DNA of 64,000 bases, from positions 1 through 64,000 of the forward strand of contig JADKCC010000009.1 of the NCBI GenBank assembly GCA_016714785.1, read 5' to 3'. Every line of letters begins with the position of its first letter. Position 1 is the stretch's first letter. The translations under genes and the position numbers were made by a program. Shown here one piece after another: positions 37,390 through 45,942 of this stretch. The notes below the pieces were generated by a model, which saw only the letters and a program-made list of their open reading frames with translations, searched no databases and was not told the DNA's origin. The stretch comes from Saprospiraceae bacterium (GTDB lineage Bacteria > Bacteroidota > Bacteroidia > Chitinophagales > Saprospiraceae).

Positions 37390-37445
37390 AAATTATACTT
37401 TTCGGAGCTTACTCAAGTAAGGGTTTTTTCAACCCTATTTTACAA
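37390..37445 (+). ncRNA. Candidate small RNA with two overlapping hairpins
   Basis: Just after the orphan promoter lie two small stems that share two bases: cttac/gtaag (37408-37421) and agggtt/aaccct (37420-37436), the latter followed by a short T tract like a weak terminator. A transcript of about 55 bases is predicted. No known RNA family recognised. Confidence 0.3.
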
Positions 37446-37657
37446 AACTTCACTTGTTTTCAAATTGACTAATGCACTTGAATTAATATGCCCAATTTTG
37501 ACAGCTACAAAATCTTGATTTGCCAAATCACTCAACAATTTACTCTAACTATATGTCTTTTTATTTGGGAATGGTGTCACCTATGATATTGTCTGATTTT
37601 TTAAAGGCATTCTCCAACTTTCATTACCAAATGACGAGGATCTTTTGGTTCGTGCAA

Positions 37658-40600
37658 CTATTTTTTCATAATACATTGGATGATGTGATCGCCTATAGCA
37701 GGTCTGATATTAAGCGTCCCAATTTTAGTATTATTTCTAGAAGGATACACTCTGTTGGAGAGAAATACATAAACTAGATTATATTTTGGATCTATCCATG
37801 TATAGGTACCTGTATATCCCGAATGTCCATAGCTTTCATCAGATGACAGTGATGGTGCATTTTTTATTTCAAGATTAAAGTCTTTTTTGTCAAATCCGAT
37901 ACCTCTTCTATTTTTCTCTTCAGGAAACTGATAAGCACTACATTGATCAACTACGGCAGAATTTATGAACCTTACGCTTCCATAACTACCTCTCTGAAGA
38001 TACATTTGCATTAGTTTTGTCAGATCGTTGGCATTGCCGAAAAGGCCTGCATGTCCTGATATACCACCTAACATGGCTGCACCTTCATCATGCACATAAC
38101 CATGTAATAGTTGTTGCCTAAAGATGCTATCATACTCCGTTGGCACAATTCTATTTCGGTTGATGTTGGTCGATAATGGATTAAATGTCAGGCTATTAGC
38201 GCCAATACTTTTGTATGTTTTTGCGAGATATGATTCAATATTTTGCCCAGTCAGGTTTTGAATGATCTCAGGATAGTAATAATAATGGAGATCACTATAT
38301 ACATACTTATTGGGTGTTTCTAAAGGTGAGTCTGCTATCTGCTTCATAATGCTATATCTGTAGTTTTTGTGTAAATACATATTTTGAGCTACCGTAACGC
38401 TATAGATTTCAGATTTTATTTTTGAGAATATATTAGGTTTCCACACTCTTGATTCCATTGTCAACATACGTGCCCAGAGTGCTGGCTTTGCTATGGCTGT
38501 AGCTAGATATTCTATAGTTTTTTTAGATTTCTTACCAAATAATCTTTTTATAAAGCTTGGTCTTATGATGGTCACAAAACACTCATTTTCATAGGTAGGC
38601 TCAAGTAGGATGGCTTTTTGCATGGTTGCTACTGTATCTATTGCATCCTTCCAAAATGGTATCCAAGCTTTAAGCCCTGCTCGGTGTGTCAAGAGGTCTT
38701 TCATTTTTAAATTGGCCTTATTGGTGCCAATGACTGAAGGACAATAGGTACCTAAGCTATTATCTAAGTTTATCTTATTTTCACTTATCAATTGCATGAT
38801 GCCCAAGGTGGCAGCACTTACTTTTGTCACTGAAGCAAAGTCGAATATATGGTCCTTTTTTATCCTACCTTTAGTATCAGAAAGACTACTGACGGGTCTT
38901 AGTGTCGTAGTAAGCGACTCAGGATTGTCCATGGCGTCGTCTATAAATTTGTATTGACCTATATCTTCGGTTCGGCCTTTACCAGCATTTTGTGCATCTT
39001 CATAAGTATGAAATCCATAAGCTTTACTAAAAATCACCATTCCATCTTTAGCTATCTGAAGTACACATCCTGGGAATGCTTGTTCAGCCAAGCCAAGACC
39101 TACTATAGAATCAAGACCTAAATACAACTCTGCCCTATCTATACCGACCAACTCTGGAATACCATAAGAGAGACGACCTAAAGCTGGCCATTTTACACCC
39201 ATACCTAGATTAAAATCTTTTGAGATATGAATAGGAAAAACTCCTTCAGCTGGTAAAGCACCAAATATAACCTGTGGCGTTATTTTTTCAGTATATGGAC
39301 TCTGTTGATACGCCATAACAAGACTTTTGGATTGAGCTAATTCAGGTATTTTAGTGAGTATATAGGGATTACCCAATAAACTGATCACAACATTACTTCT
39401 GGCAGCTAAAAGCTTAAGTAGTCTAGTATTGGATGTAGTAAGACCATAGTTTTTTGATGATCTGATATCAATAAGGTGTACAGCCGCTAGGATTAAGTCA
39501 TAATTGTCAATTTTTTGTAAAATGGAATCCACTGTATAGTCACTAGCATTTTTTTGTAAGTGGTAAAAGTCTGCTTGCGTATATTGGCTTACCATACTAT
39601 AAAAATCAGTTTGGCCATCTGTATCTACTGAAAGTACGGCTATTTTTTGTTCTAAATTTTTTATGGGTAGTAAATTGAGATCATTCTTTAAGCATGTGAT
39701 GCTTTTTTCTGTCAGTTGATAGTTTAAGATGTCAGCTTGTATGGTGTTTAGTTCTGAAACTAAATTTTCTATTACAACTGGTTGATATTTATCCAAACCA
39801 ACCCATGATTTTGCCATCAATATTTTTTTCACTTTGAAATTGATGACTGACAAAGGAATCGTCCCGTTTTTTACTGCATTTTTTATTGCTATAACAGTAC
39901 CCGGCACATCCATAAAAGTTTCTAAGACATCATTACCTGCCAAGAGTGCCATTACCATAGCTTCTCCTTTAGAATAATTTTTAACAGCTCCTTGCATTTC
40001 CATAGCATCTGTAAAAGTCAAACCTTGAAACTTAAGATCTTCCCTCAATAGTTTAAAAACAATATTGGGAGAAAAAGTAGAAGCAAGTCCTTTATTGGGT
40101 TCAAATGCAGGAATGTTTAGATGAGCAGTCATAATACCAGAGAGTCCTTGCGCAATAAGTTTTTTGAAAGGATAAAGTTCCACATCATGTAAGCGATTTC
40201 TATCATGTGGTATCAAAGGCAAGTCGTGATGAGAATCAACATCTGTATCACCATGACCTGGAAAATGTTTTGCTGTACATAAGACATGGTGTTTTTGCAT
40301 ACCCACCATATAAGCAAGGCCTTTGGAAGCTACGTTTTCTTTGTCAGCCCCATAAGATCTGAAATTGATGACAGGATTATTTGGATTATTATTGACATCT
40401 ACTACTGGAGCATAATTAATATGTACTCCAATCCTTTTACATTGTTTAGCTACTTCGCTTCCCATCGCTTCAAGAAGGTTCTCATGACCTTGGATCGCTC
40501 CTATAGTAGCAGCATAAGGAAATCTATCGGCACTATCTAGCCTCATACCTACGCCCCATTCAAAGTCTTGACCAATGATTAGAGGGATCTTTGATAAAGC

Positions 40601-40888
40601 TTGAAGTTCGTTAGTGATAGTTGCTTGGGTAGTAGGATTGGAAGCAAAAAATACAATACCTCCAATATGGAAATCTCTCACCCACATTTTTAAAGTCTCT
40701 ACATCATGTGCTTTGCCTGAATAGTTGCCTCGTGGCATTAGTAACTGGCCTATCTTCTGATCGAGCGTCATGCTATTAAATACAGAATCCACCCATTGTG
40801 CATTATGCTCAGTAAGAAATGCTGGCTTTTGCTGACCAGAAAGATTTAAAACAACAAATGCAAAAAATATTATTAGAGTTAACTTCAT
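37658..40888 (-). CDS. GH3 beta-N-acetylhexosaminidase fused to class C beta-lactamase-type serine hydrolase
   Basis: 1076 residues. Signal peptide about 1-19. GH3 domain about 30-365, NagZ-like, with the KHFPGHGDTDVDSHHDLP motif (residues 207-224, catalytic His/Asp dyad) and nucleophile D294 in TFTDAMEMQG. A GH3 C-terminal-like domain follows (about 390-570). The last part (about 590-1076) is a penicillin-binding/beta-lactamase class C fold with S686-x-x-K689 (FASVTKVSA), a Tyr motif YSDL and HSGYTG near the end. NagZ enzymes release GlcNAc from muropeptides, and the hydrolase half may act on peptide or ester bonds, so cell wall recycling is the likely theme. The fused form recurs in Bacteroidota. 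Confidence 0.9.
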   Translation of the reverse strand: MKLTLIIFFAFVVLNLSGQQKPAFLTEHNAQWVDSVFNSMTLDQKIGQLLMPRGNYSGKAHDVETLKMWVRDFHIGGIVFFASNPTTQATITNELQALSKIPLIIGQDFEWGVGMRLDSADRFPYAATIGAIQGHENLLEAMGSEVAKQCKRIGVHINYAPVVDVNNNPNNPVINFRSYGADKENVASKGLAYMVGMQKHHVLCTAKHFPGHGDTDVDSHHDLPLIPHDRNRLHDVELYPFKKLIAQGLSGIMTAHLNIPAFEPNKGLASTFSPNIVFKLLREDLKFQGLTFTDAMEMQGAVKNYSKGEAMVMALLAGNDVLETFMDVPGTVIAIKNAVKNGTIPLSVINFKVKKILMAKSWVGLDKYQPVVIENLVSELNTIQADILNYQLTEKSITCLKNDLNLLPIKNLEQKIAVLSVDTDGQTDFYSMVSQYTQADFYHLQKNASDYTVDSILQKIDNYDLILAAVHLIDIRSSKNYGLTTSNTRLLKLLAARSNVVISLLGNPYILTKIPELAQSKSLVMAYQQSPYTEKITPQVIFGALPAEGVFPIHISKDFNLGMGVKWPALGRLSYGIPELVGIDRAELYLGLDSIVGLGLAEQAFPGCVLQIAKDGMVIFSKAYGFHTYEDAQNAGKGRTEDIGQYKFIDDAMDNPESLTTTLRPVSSLSDTKGRIKKDHIFDFASVTKVSAATLGIMQLISENKINLDNSLGTYCPSVIGTNKANLKMKDLLTHRAGLKAWIPFWKDAIDTVATMQKAILLEPTYENECFVTIIRPSFIKRLFGKKSKKTIEYLATAIAKPALWARMLTMESRVWKPNIFSKIKSEIYSVTVAQNMYLHKNYRYSIMKQIADSPLETPNKYVYSDLHYYYYPEIIQNLTGQNIESYLAKTYKSIGANSLTFNPLSTNINRNRIVPTEYDSIFRQQLLHGYVHDEGAAMLGGISGHAGLFGNANDLTKLMQMYLQRGSYGSVRFINSAVVDQCSAYQFPEEKNRRGIGFDKKDFNLEIKNAPSLSSDESYGHSGYTGTYTWIDPKYNLVYVFLSNRVYPSRNNTKIGTLNIRPAIGDHIIQCIMKK

Positions 40889-40889
40889 G

Positions 40890-42044
40890 CTACTCTACTA
40901 AAATCTTTGATGTTGCAGTAAAAGTGTTGAATTGGTCTCTGATAGTAAGTAAATACAATCCTTTATTGTATGCCGATAGGTCGATTTGTTTGGTACTTTC
41001 CGCATTCAATTCTGACAATTGTGCATGTACTACTTTGCCATAAATATCAGTCAAAGTCAATAAATAACTTCCAGCTTTCAGATTGGGTGATTGTATGTTT
41101 ACCATATTTGATGCTGGATTTGGGAAAATTTTAAATTCAGCTGCGTATTCATTTTTTGTCGAGGATGTCACACCACCCAAATCAGCAAAGATGACACCTT
41201 CCAAAACATTGAGTGAATCATAACTTGCTGACACTAAAACTTCTTTTTTTGTGTTGGAATAAAAATTGTAAGTAGTGGTTTTGTTTACTCCTAAGAACTG
41301 TTTAATAAATGGCGGTAAAGGAATATTGAAAGAAGATGCTATACTTTCTAAGTTTACCCAACCTAAAAAACCTATTCTAATTGATATTTTTGTTTGTGAT
41401 GTTTCACTTGCTTTTTCACGAAGCACATCAAAGTTTTGTCCTTGCATTTTCAACATACCGAAGGCATCCATCAAGCTACTAGCTGCGGAGACAAATTCTA
41501 TTCTTATGCTATCAGGTTTGAACCCTGCTGGAAAAATACTGAGTAATGAGTCTGGAAATACACTAGCAGGTATTGATATCCTAAACTCACCTTCAGAACT
41601 GGTAGTACTTATGAATGTTAGTGGTGCATGTCTTAATATTGGCCGTTTGATATATCTTACCACTACAGGTGCACCAAATATGGGATTCTCACCTCCAAAA
41701 CCCAATCCTTCCAACTTAGTGCCAGTGTTTCTAAAATATTCCTCTTGACCATCTTGTACTAATACAATAGAAGCATCAGTAAAAGAAGCGGCATCCTTGC
41801 CTGACTTAGCATCTTGATAAGACTCCTCATAAGTACGTCCAACATTAAGTACAGAAAAATCCCAAACTTGAGGCCCTGCTACATTGCCCAAATTTAAGGT
41901 AGTGGAAATGTTTACATTTTCTGCCAGTTTTAATTTGTCACCTGCAGATGGAAATGTTGCATTGGTCACAGTGATTTGAGCAGAGATGTTTGTCACTATT
42001 ACCAAAAAACTTAACATGCATACGATACTTTTCATGTCTTTCAA
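40890..42044 (-). CDS. T9SS cargo protein of unknown function
   Basis: 384 residues with a signal peptide (about 1-22) and a C-terminal type A sorting domain (about 310-384: FPNPASNMVNIQSPNLKAGS ... YNKGLYLLTI). The central region, starting TVTNATFPSAGDKLKLAE, is beta-rich and matches no family I can name. It ends 1 base before the GH3 fusion gene and follows a beta-barrel gene by 11 bases, so the three are probably one operon. Confidence 0.75.
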   Translation of the reverse strand: MKDMKSIVCMLSFLVIVTNISAQITVTNATFPSAGDKLKLAENVNISTTLNLGNVAGPQVWDFSVLNVGRTYEESYQDAKSGKDAASFTDASIVLVQDGQEEYFRNTGTKLEGLGFGGENPIFGAPVVVRYIKRPILRHAPLTFISTTSSEGEFRISIPASVFPDSLLSIFPAGFKPDSIRIEFVSAASSLMDAFGMLKMQGQNFDVLREKASETSQTKISIRIGFLGWVNLESIASSFNIPLPPFIKQFLGVNKTTTYNFYSNTKKEVLVSASYDSLNVLEGVIFADLGGVTSSTKNEYAAEFKIFPNPASNMVNIQSPNLKAGSYLLTLTDIYGKVVHAQLSELNAESTKQIDLSAYNKGLYLLTIRDQFNTFTATSKILVE

Positions 42045-42055
42045 ATTTTTATTTA

Positions 42056-42772
42056 TTAATCAATATATTCAACTTTTCTTAAGAACTTCACACCAACTTT
42101 AGCTTCTATGGATAGATTTCTTACTTGCGTCAATGGCAAATTTATCCTTTCGTTCGGAAACCAAGGATTAGGAATGTTATCTATAGGAAATTGCTCATAC
42201 TGAAAAGAAAGATCAGGTTGGAGAGAAAATTCCAAAAATACATTGCTCAATTCTGACATAACCATCTCAAAACCACCGCCTATGGTAACACCATAATTAA
42301 ACCTCCGAGTATAATCAGAATTAACTATGGTGTTGAATATGCTAAAGGAATTTAAGTTATCACTGACGGTATATTCTCCTCTTATACCCATAATGAAATA
42401 TGGTTCAAATTCCTTGCCTAAATTTAATGATTTTTTGGCACCTAACTCTAAGACCAAATTGTTAAATTTATATTTGGCCAAACTGTTGAAAGAATTGTTG
42501 AAGCTAAAAAATCGCAAGGCACTACCTCTTGTATGGTATCCCAATTGAGCATAAAGTGCTCCTTTTTTTGCTTCATCATACGACTCTACAAATAAATCTC
42601 CATTGAAAGAAAACATAGGGTCGCGACCGAAACTTAAGCTTGAGCTGCCACTTCCCCAATTTTGATTATTCATAGCTAAACCACCTTTAGGCCCAAACCA
42701 AAAGCTTTGTGAAAACCCATTTATCAATGTTCCCAACAATATTGCTACAATAAAAATAATTTTAAAATTCAT
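42056..42772 (-). CDS. Outer membrane beta-barrel protein (PorT-like)
   Basis: 238 residues with a signal peptide (about 1-22) and alternating aromatic strands such as KGALYAQLGYHTRGSALRFF, LVLELGAKKSLNLG and RRFNYGVTIGGGFEM. It resembles the PorT/outer-membrane-beta-barrel family common in this phylum. First gene of the run that includes the T9SS cargo protein and the GH3 fusion. Function unknown. Confidence 0.7.
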   Translation of the reverse strand: MNFKIIFIVAILLGTLINGFSQSFWFGPKGGLAMNNQNWGSGSSSLSFGRDPMFSFNGDLFVESYDEAKKGALYAQLGYHTRGSALRFFSFNNSFNSLAKYKFNNLVLELGAKKSLNLGKEFEPYFIMGIRGEYTVSDNLNSFSIFNTIVNSDYTRRFNYGVTIGGGFEMVMSELSNVFLEFSLQPDLSFQYEQFPIDNIPNPWFPNERINLPLTQVRNLSIEAKVGVKFLRKVEYID

Positions 42773-43325
42773 CTGCTTACTTTTTTAAAATCTACAGGTC
42801 AAACAACTCGTTTATTTTCTAACGTGATTACTTATTAACCTTTGATGATTTTTAGCTACTTATGAGCCATAAAATTTTATATTAATTTCTTAATAGTACT
42901 TTAATTGTTAAATCAAAAAGCACAAACACAAAAATAAATACATTTTAATGGTCAAAAGTAAGTAAAATTTATTTATAGTGTGTTATTAGTAAAAATATTG
43001 TCAAAAGAAATGCTAAGACTTTTTCTTTTTGGGTATGTTTTATGATTAAGATGATGAGACTTTACAGATATATTCATAGAGAATGATTAATAAAGAAGCT
43101 TCATTGCACTTAGTATAAATACAATTAAGCAAGTATCTTATTAGGTAATTTAATCTGACATTCAAATATTTTTTAAATTGTGTAAGACCGAATAACTAAT
43201 TTTTACCTGGTATTATTTAAAAATAAATAACAAAACACCAAATTATTCCTAAATACCTTACATTTAGGCTTATACATAAAATAAAAATTATAAAATAATT
43301 GCAAGATATTATTATTTAATTAAAT
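42773..43325. other. AT-rich divergent intergenic region
   Basis: About 550 bases, very AT-rich, between the divergent beta-barrel gene and the GYDIA kinase. It contains the kinase promoter at its right end and possible minus-strand -7 boxes (CAAAAATA at 42929-42936 and CAAAAGTA at 42953-42960). No gene or RNA recognised. Confidence 0.4.
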
Positions 43326-43328
43326 TTG
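43299..43328 (+). promoter_or_regulatory. Promoter-like boxes at start of GYDIA kinase gene
   Basis: TTG (43299-43301) and TAAATTTG (43321-43328) with a 19-base spacer. The -7 box overlaps the TTG at 43326, which is the only usable start codon, so either the start or the promoter call is wrong. Confidence 0.45.
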
Positions 43329-44270
43329 TGCGAATTTTTAAAACCAGAACTTATCAAAACGAAATACTACGGACACGGTAAACTGTTGCTCACGGGTGAG
43401 TATGCAGTATTGGATGGAGCCAAAGCTTTAGGACTTCCTACTAAATTTGGCCAAAAATTGGTGGTAAAACGTACTACCAGTTCGGACCTTATATGGGAAA
43501 GTTTAGATATGAAAGGAAGACCATGGTTTGAATCAACTATTTCATTATTTGACTTTTCACCAGTTAATACCGATAATCCACAAATTTCGGAATATCTACA
43601 GAAAATTTTAAAAAATGCTGTAAGGCTAAATTCTGAGTTTCTATCACAATGGAATGGTTTCAAGATAGAAACACAATTAGAATTTCCATTGGATTGGGGA
43701 TTGGGGTCGAGTAGTACACTTATTTTTTTAATAGCTGAGTGGGCAGAAGTCAATCCTTTGTTGCTTTACTTTAAGGTAGAAGACGGTTCAGGATATGACG
43801 TGGCATGTGCATTTGCAGATGGTCCTTTAGAATATCTTAACTCGACAGATGAAGTATCTTATACAGAAGTAGATTTCAACCCTCCCTACAAGGACAATCT
43901 TTATTTCGTGCACCTTGGAAAAAAACAAGACACTAAGTTAGGCATTAAAGACTATTTGAAAGCAGTAAAAAATAAAAATGGCTTAGTAAAATCTGTTACT
44001 AAAATAACAGAAGACATCAGAGCTGCTGGTTCTTTATCTGCATTCAATGACTTAATAGAGGAACACGAAAATTTGATAGCATCTCATACAGGATTTGCGA
44101 AAGTTAAGGATACCCATTTTTCTGATTTTGATGGATCAGTCAAATCACTTGGAGCTTGGGGCGGAGATTTCGTTTTGGCCACTTCTAATAAAGGAACAGA
44201 ACATGTCAAATCATATTTTGATACAAAGGGATTAGGCACGATATTACCTTATAAAGACATCATACTTTAA
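43326..44270 (+). CDS. GYDIA-family GHMP kinase
   Basis: Small-molecule kinase of the galactokinase/homoserine/mevalonate/phosphomevalonate superfamily, 314 residues. N-terminal YGHGKLLLTGEYAVLDGAKAL, ATP-binding PLDWGLGSSSTL (residues 121-132) and the family name motif SGYDVACAFADGPLEY (155 onward) are present. The GYDIA group is typical of Bacteroidota and is thought to act near mevalonate or isoprenoid metabolism; substrate not proven. The frame opens at TTG 43326 with no ATG or GTG before the conserved YYGHGK, so the start is uncertain. Confidence 0.85.
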   Translation: MCEFLKPELIKTKYYGHGKLLLTGEYAVLDGAKALGLPTKFGQKLVVKRTTSSDLIWESLDMKGRPWFESTISLFDFSPVNTDNPQISEYLQKILKNAVRLNSEFLSQWNGFKIETQLEFPLDWGLGSSSTLIFLIAEWAEVNPLLLYFKVEDGSGYDVACAFADGPLEYLNSTDEVSYTEVDFNPPYKDNLYFVHLGKKQDTKLGIKDYLKAVKNKNGLVKSVTKITEDIRAAGSLSAFNDLIEEHENLIASHTGFAKVKDTHFSDFDGSVKSLGAWGGDFVLATSNKGTEHVKSYFDTKGLGTILPYKDIIL

Positions 44271-44319
44271 AGTAGGTTGACATTGGTTTCTAAGAATCAG
44301 CTCAATTGGTCAATGATTT

Positions 44320-44952
44320 TCAAAACTTATAACCCAATGTTAGCATCAATCTAGAAGGGGTTTCCGCAAAAGCATAATCGTGCCCACCAATAGTAATGTG
44401 ATCACCGAAATTATCAAAATTTCCTTCGAACAACAAGTCTAACCTGAGTTTCCAGATATCCACACCTGTTCCAGCTTGCCACCCATAAGTAGCTGTTTTG
44501 AATCTCTGCTCGTATCCTTTGATATCCACTGCATCTGAAATACTATTGATAAATAAATGACCTACCACACCGCCCTGAAATCTCAATACACCTATTTTAA
44601 ATCCAGCTAATACTGGTATATCCATGGTATTATATTTTTCATTTTTAATAATACTAAATACACCTGTTTCGCCGTATGTAGTTATGTCATAAGAGACTTT
44701 ATTACTATTAAAAAGTAATGCAGGCTCTAGATATAGACCCAAAGCACTAAGGCGAGTATATAATCCGAAATGATGTCCGTACCCAGCGTTGGATATATTC
44801 CATTTTATATTTTGGTCACCATTATTTATAATGATACCTTCGTTGGCTAAATCGTAAGAACTCAGTCCTGCCTTAATACCAAATTCTATTTGCGCAAAAG
44901 CATCAGAAAGAGATAAAATTGTTAAAGTTAAGATAAATAATAATTGTCTCAT
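44320..44952 (-). CDS. Outer membrane beta-barrel protein
   Basis: 210 residues. Signal peptide about 1-20 (ending DAFAQ), then amphipathic strands (IEFGIKAGLSSYDL, GHHFGLYTRLSALGLYLEPA, YGWQAGTGVDIWKLRLDL) and a final strand ending LMLTLGYKF with the C-terminal Phe used by the BAM machinery. Fits the PorT/OmpX-like small barrels of this phylum. Convergent with the GYDIA kinase gene. Confidence 0.75.
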   Translation of the reverse strand: MRQLLFILTLTILSLSDAFAQIEFGIKAGLSSYDLANEGIIINNGDQNIKWNISNAGYGHHFGLYTRLSALGLYLEPALLFNSNKVSYDITTYGETGVFSIIKNEKYNTMDIPVLAGFKIGVLRFQGGVVGHLFINSISDAVDIKGYEQRFKTATYGWQAGTGVDIWKLRLDLLFEGNFDNFGDHITIGGHDYAFAETPSRLMLTLGYKF

Positions 44953-45051
44953 TTGTCTTCAATTTATTGGTTTGATGATAAAAGGGTTAAAATAATTATC
45001 GTAAAATACTAAGTAATTAAACGATAAACGAATCAATGGCCTAAAATTCGT

Positions 45052-45318
45052 TACTTTTGCACACTGTTTAACTTTTGTTTAACCGTTTTTGAATATTTAA
45101 GAACGGCCCAAAAGTTTGAAATGGAATATATTATATTGGTTGTTAACATATAATTTATAACTAATAATTATAATGTATCAAAAAGAGTGCCGAGATGAAA
45201 CATAGGTGAGTCAAATAATTTATTCACAATTTGATAAATAGGTTTGTTTTGTGCTTTATATGTTTCCTCTGACCAAAATAAAAAGGCAATCAGAGCGTAC
45301 AGAATCTAATATAAGCAG
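45052..45318 (+). promoter_or_regulatory. -7 box and long leader of engB operon
   Basis: TACTTTTG at 45052-45059 matches TAnnTTTG. About 255 bases separate it from engB with no clear coding frame. The leader has a short hairpin ctctga/tcagag (45267-45272 with 45290-45295) just before the gene. I could not match it to a known riboswitch. Confidence 0.45.
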
Positions 45319-45942
45319 ATGAATATTAAGGAAGTAGAGTTTATCGCAAGTTTTCCCAAAGAGAGTGTCTGTCCAAAAGATGGCAGACCAGAATTTGCAT
45401 TTATTGGCAGATCTAATGTGGGTAAATCTTCACTTATTAATATGTTGACCAATAAAAAAGGTCTTGCAAAAGTCTCAGTGACTCCTGGAAAAACACAATT
45501 AATCAATTATTTTGTCATCAATAACAAGTGGTATCTTGTGGACTTACCAGGATACGGATACGCTCGAACATCTAAGGATAAAAAAGCCGCTTTCAGTAAG
45601 ATGATACGTACTTATCTCTCTGATCGAGCACCACTTATTATAGCGTTTGTATTGATTGATGTTCGACATGAATTGCAGAAAATAGACAAAGAATTTTTAG
45701 ATTGGTGTGGAGAAAACGAAGTACCTTTTGCTATCATTTTTACAAAAGCAGATAAACTCGGAAAAACGCAAGTGCAGTCAAATGTGCAGGTGATTTTAAA
45801 AGAATTGCTCAAAACTTGGCATGAACTTCCGCCTCACTTTATAAGTAGTTCTGAGACAAAAATGGGTAGAGAAGATATCCTAAAATACATCGCAAATACT
45901 ATGAACGATGTAATAAACCAAACCACCGAAATACCATCATGA
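45319..45942 (+). CDS. engB: Ribosome biogenesis GTPase YihA/YsxC
   Basis: Circularly simple TRAFAC GTPase needed for 50S subunit assembly; 207 residues. G1 P-loop GRSNVGKSSL starts at residue 30, G3 is LVDLPGYGYA, G4 is FTKADKL, and the family motif SVTPGKTQLINYF contains the G2 threonine. Complete. Overlaps the following acyltransferase gene by four bases (ATGA). Confidence 0.95.
   Translation: MNIKEVEFIASFPKESVCPKDGRPEFAFIGRSNVGKSSLINMLTNKKGLAKVSVTPGKTQLINYFVINNKWYLVDLPGYGYARTSKDKKAAFSKMIRTYLSDRAPLIIAFVLIDVRHELQKIDKEFLDWCGENEVPFAIIFTKADKLGKTQVQSNVQVILKELLKTWHELPPHFISSSETKMGREDILKYIANTMNDVINQTTEIPS

Larger units (their letters stand above)
36849..37657. other. 809-base intergenic region with orphan promoter and possible gene relics
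   Basis: No intact gene. It holds a canonical promoter (37354-37384) with two hairpins after it, and on the minus strand two stretches that look weakly coding but contain stops or a frame change (37037-37280 and about 37440-37650). The plus-strand frames here have no recognisable domain. Confidence 0.5.

Noticed and set aside
37333..37777. Small plus-strand frames of 61 and 85 codons
   Set aside because: No domain, the second runs into the 3' end of the GH3 fusion gene in antisense, and composition looks non-coding.
42773..43325. tRNA or structured RNA in the large AT-rich gap
   Set aside because: No cloverleaf, CCA end or stable stem was found by eye.
43095..43330. Fur- or Zur-type operator near metal or heme genes
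   Set aside because: No convincing palindrome was recognised here or upstream of 22735 and 54555; a motif search is needed before any call.
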